DNA of 64,000 nt, taken from contig CM054179.1 of assembly GCA_028829895.1 (NCBI GenBank), positions 104,991,875 to 105,055,874 on the forward strand, in the 5' to 3' direction. The position numbers and the translations under genes were made by a program. This document shows positions 62,066 through 64,000 of this stretch, piece by piece. The stretch is from Sinotaia quadrata (taxonomy: Eukaryota > Mollusca > Gastropoda > Architaenioglossa > Viviparidae). Each line of letters opens with the position of its first letter. Position 1 is the first letter of the stretch. The notes under the pieces are model-generated. The model made no database searches. It was given only the letters and a program-made list of their open reading frames with translations, and was not told the origin of the DNA.

Positions 62066-63116
62066 AATAAACCACTTAGTCCAGTTTAACTTTTTTCGTC
62101 TTGATTTGTTATATTTTGCATGGTAAAACTGCCAATTTCTTATAAAAGTGATTATTTAAGATTTACTTAAGTATTTTGCCAAATACATCTTTGGGCATTG
62201 TCAGCAACGGACTTATTAAAAATTTGTACAAATACTAATAAATTGTGCTGGAGTTCTTAAAGTCTGGAAGAAGAAAGAAAAATATGTTTTACAATTTGAA
62301 TTTTGAAAAAATTCAGCACATGAGATGATGAGTAAGTAGAGCACTTATGAAAGTTGTATGCATTTTACAATACAGTGTATTTGCATATAAAATACACAAG
62401 GTCTTCCTACAAACAACTTAAGCAATAACACATAAAAACCAGAAGATACTATACATAACAAAATAAATCCACAGGCAAAATGACAATATATATATATAAC
62501 AAGTACATATTTTTACAAAAACAAACATATCAAGGATTTACAAATATGCAGCTTGAATAAACTGTGATAATGAGACAGAAATACATAACTAAAATTGTTT
62601 GGAGAGCCCTTTCAAAAGCATGGTCTCAGCTACAAAGGCAGAAGATTCTGAGTCAGCATTGTTCATACAATATACTTTGTTTCTGGAATGCTGAGAAGAC
62701 ATGTCTGTGCAAATTTATACAAGGATTTACAAATTACAGGTCTGAGATCAGACAGGTTTTTAAGTTGGGAACCTGACAGTAAAGCAAAACAAAGAAAATA
62801 GATTTTATGGTGTATTTTGCTGCTAACAAGTAGCCAGTGGAGGCTGTGGAATGACATGACTGGTACTTTTAATAAATTGGTGGGAAAATATGACTATAGA
62901 TGGTAGTGTGTGCCACACTAACTCCACTCACACACAGCTTACGCACATTTGTAACTGTAATGTGATTAGTCACATCAAACAGATCAATAGACAGATGGCT
63001 CTGTCTTGTTAGTATGATGTAGATAGCTAGAATGAATAAACAGAAATGTGATTAACATACTGGTGATGTGAAATATAACAAAAGGGTAGACTGCAACTAT
63101 TGTTGCTTAAGTTTAA
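62066..63116. other. No gene seen
   Basis: AT-rich with overlapping short frames on both strands at 62564-62857 that show no domain. Confidence 0.5.
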
Positions 63117-63977
63117 GGTGGTACACCTAGCTGAAATCCACTAAATGTAACAAAAAAAACCTAACAATCAAATTTTCAGTAACTGATGAAAAATGGTTGA
63201 TGCTTCAAAATATATACTCATTTTCTGATGAATTTACTAGGTTTTGTACCAAAATTATTTATTTAATAAACATATTTTCTGAAACTTAAAATTTGTTAAT
63301 TTCTTTTGACATAATTGTAAGAAATCCTTAAAATGTAGGGCCATCATGTTGGGTAGTCAATTAATATACTGTAATAGCTGGCTTCTAAACCTCTGGCTAA
63401 TGAGTAGCAATCATTCAGCTGACAGAGCACATATTTATTTAAATAATACCTTAAAAAATATATTTAATTAATTATTTATAATTCCATATCTACAGTATAA
63501 TCAAACATATAAAAACGTTACAGGTTATTTTGCCAGTTTATGTTGTCCTTAACCTGTTCAAATTTCTGTGCAGATATCTTTAATAGTTTTCTAGGTATCC
63601 AGCAAAATCCAAAAATAACGACTGGTTGTCAGTTAATTTTTAACTGTGCAAAAAACCAGTTTTTAACTGATATACCTTACTATAAACTGCTAAAGGATGT
63701 TTAATAAGTCCCATATAATGGAAGTGTCAAATAATATTTAGGAAAGGAGCCAAGTGACATTATTTCAAAACATCAGGGGTAATTAATATTATTAAGAATA
63801 TAGCTGTATATTTGACCACTATGTCTCCCACAGTATACCCTGCTCTTTGATTGAAAATATCTTCAAAACTATTGTGAATTGTACAAAAATAATAGTTGTT
63901 TCATAAAATTTAGCCATTTATCTATCAGAAAAGACCAATACATTTTTTTTTCAATTTTTCTGCTAGGTGTGCCAGCC
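63117..63977. mobile_element. Inverted-repeat-bounded DNA element, about 860 bp, non-autonomous
   Basis: The left end reads GGTGGTACACCTAGCTGAAA. The right end, read on the opposite strand, is GGCTGGCACACCTAGCAGAAA. These are imperfect terminal inverted repeats. The interior is AT-rich with no transposase frame. A partial, diverged copy lies at 27796. A clear target duplication was not found, so the superfamily is not assigned. Confidence 0.65.
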
Positions 63978-64000
63978 AAAAATATGTTATACTTGGCACA

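Overview
The window is AT-rich, intron-rich animal DNA with long introns, many microsatellites and minisatellites, and decayed transposons. The best guess is a lophotrochozoan, probably a mollusc. That rests on a Mutator-like N-terminal domain joined to C2H2 zinc fingers and on the type of LINE remnant. It is an inference from recalled families, not from a search.

Left arm (1-19 kb): mostly tandem repeats. The one convincing gene is a small secreted 8-cysteine peptide at 984-1244 (+). A hAT-type MITE with a perfect 8-bp target duplication lies at 8774-8984. A badly decayed LINE reverse-transcriptase tail lies at about 9.99-11.2 kb (+), with a 36-bp minisatellite expanded inside it.

Core (19-57 kb, minus strand): a zinc-finger locus that I assembled exon by exon from splice sites and reading phase. 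Exon 1 (56574-56301) and the start of exon 2 (53553-52744) encode a Mutator (MULE) transposase N-terminal domain, split by a phase-1 intron. Exon 2 continues into a Ser-rich and acidic linker and one zinc finger. Exons 3-5 (45291-45043, 42603-42554, 41590-40823) complete cassette A, giving a 716-residue protein. Further downstream is cassette B, six exons (31094-30674, 28825-28713, 25161-25118, 23572-23345, 20678-20288, 19408-19179). It has a Myb/SANT-like domain and eight fingers, and its last five fingers match cassette A one for one. Cassette B has no visible start of its own, and its first acceptor needs a phase-1 donor, exactly what exons 1, 2 and 3 supply. The locus may therefore be one transcription unit with a shared transposase-derived N-terminus and alternative finger arrays, a layout like insect lola. 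The alternative is two tandem paralogues, with the first exon of B not recognised. Possible extra parts are a short alternative terminal exon at 38250 and an internal promoter and exon near 22.2-22.8 kb.

Right arm (56.6-64 kb): a palindromic CRE followed by a TATA box (56790-56819) and a good donor suggest a plus-strand promoter back to back with exon 1. A plus-strand five-finger exon lies at 60328-60855. Also present are a hAT transposase C-terminal fragment (58390-58883), a tRNA-like SINE, and an approximately 860-bp inverted-repeat-bounded element (63117-63977) whose partial relative sits at about 27.8 kb.

All exon joins are predictions from GT/AG sites and phase; no transcript evidence was available.
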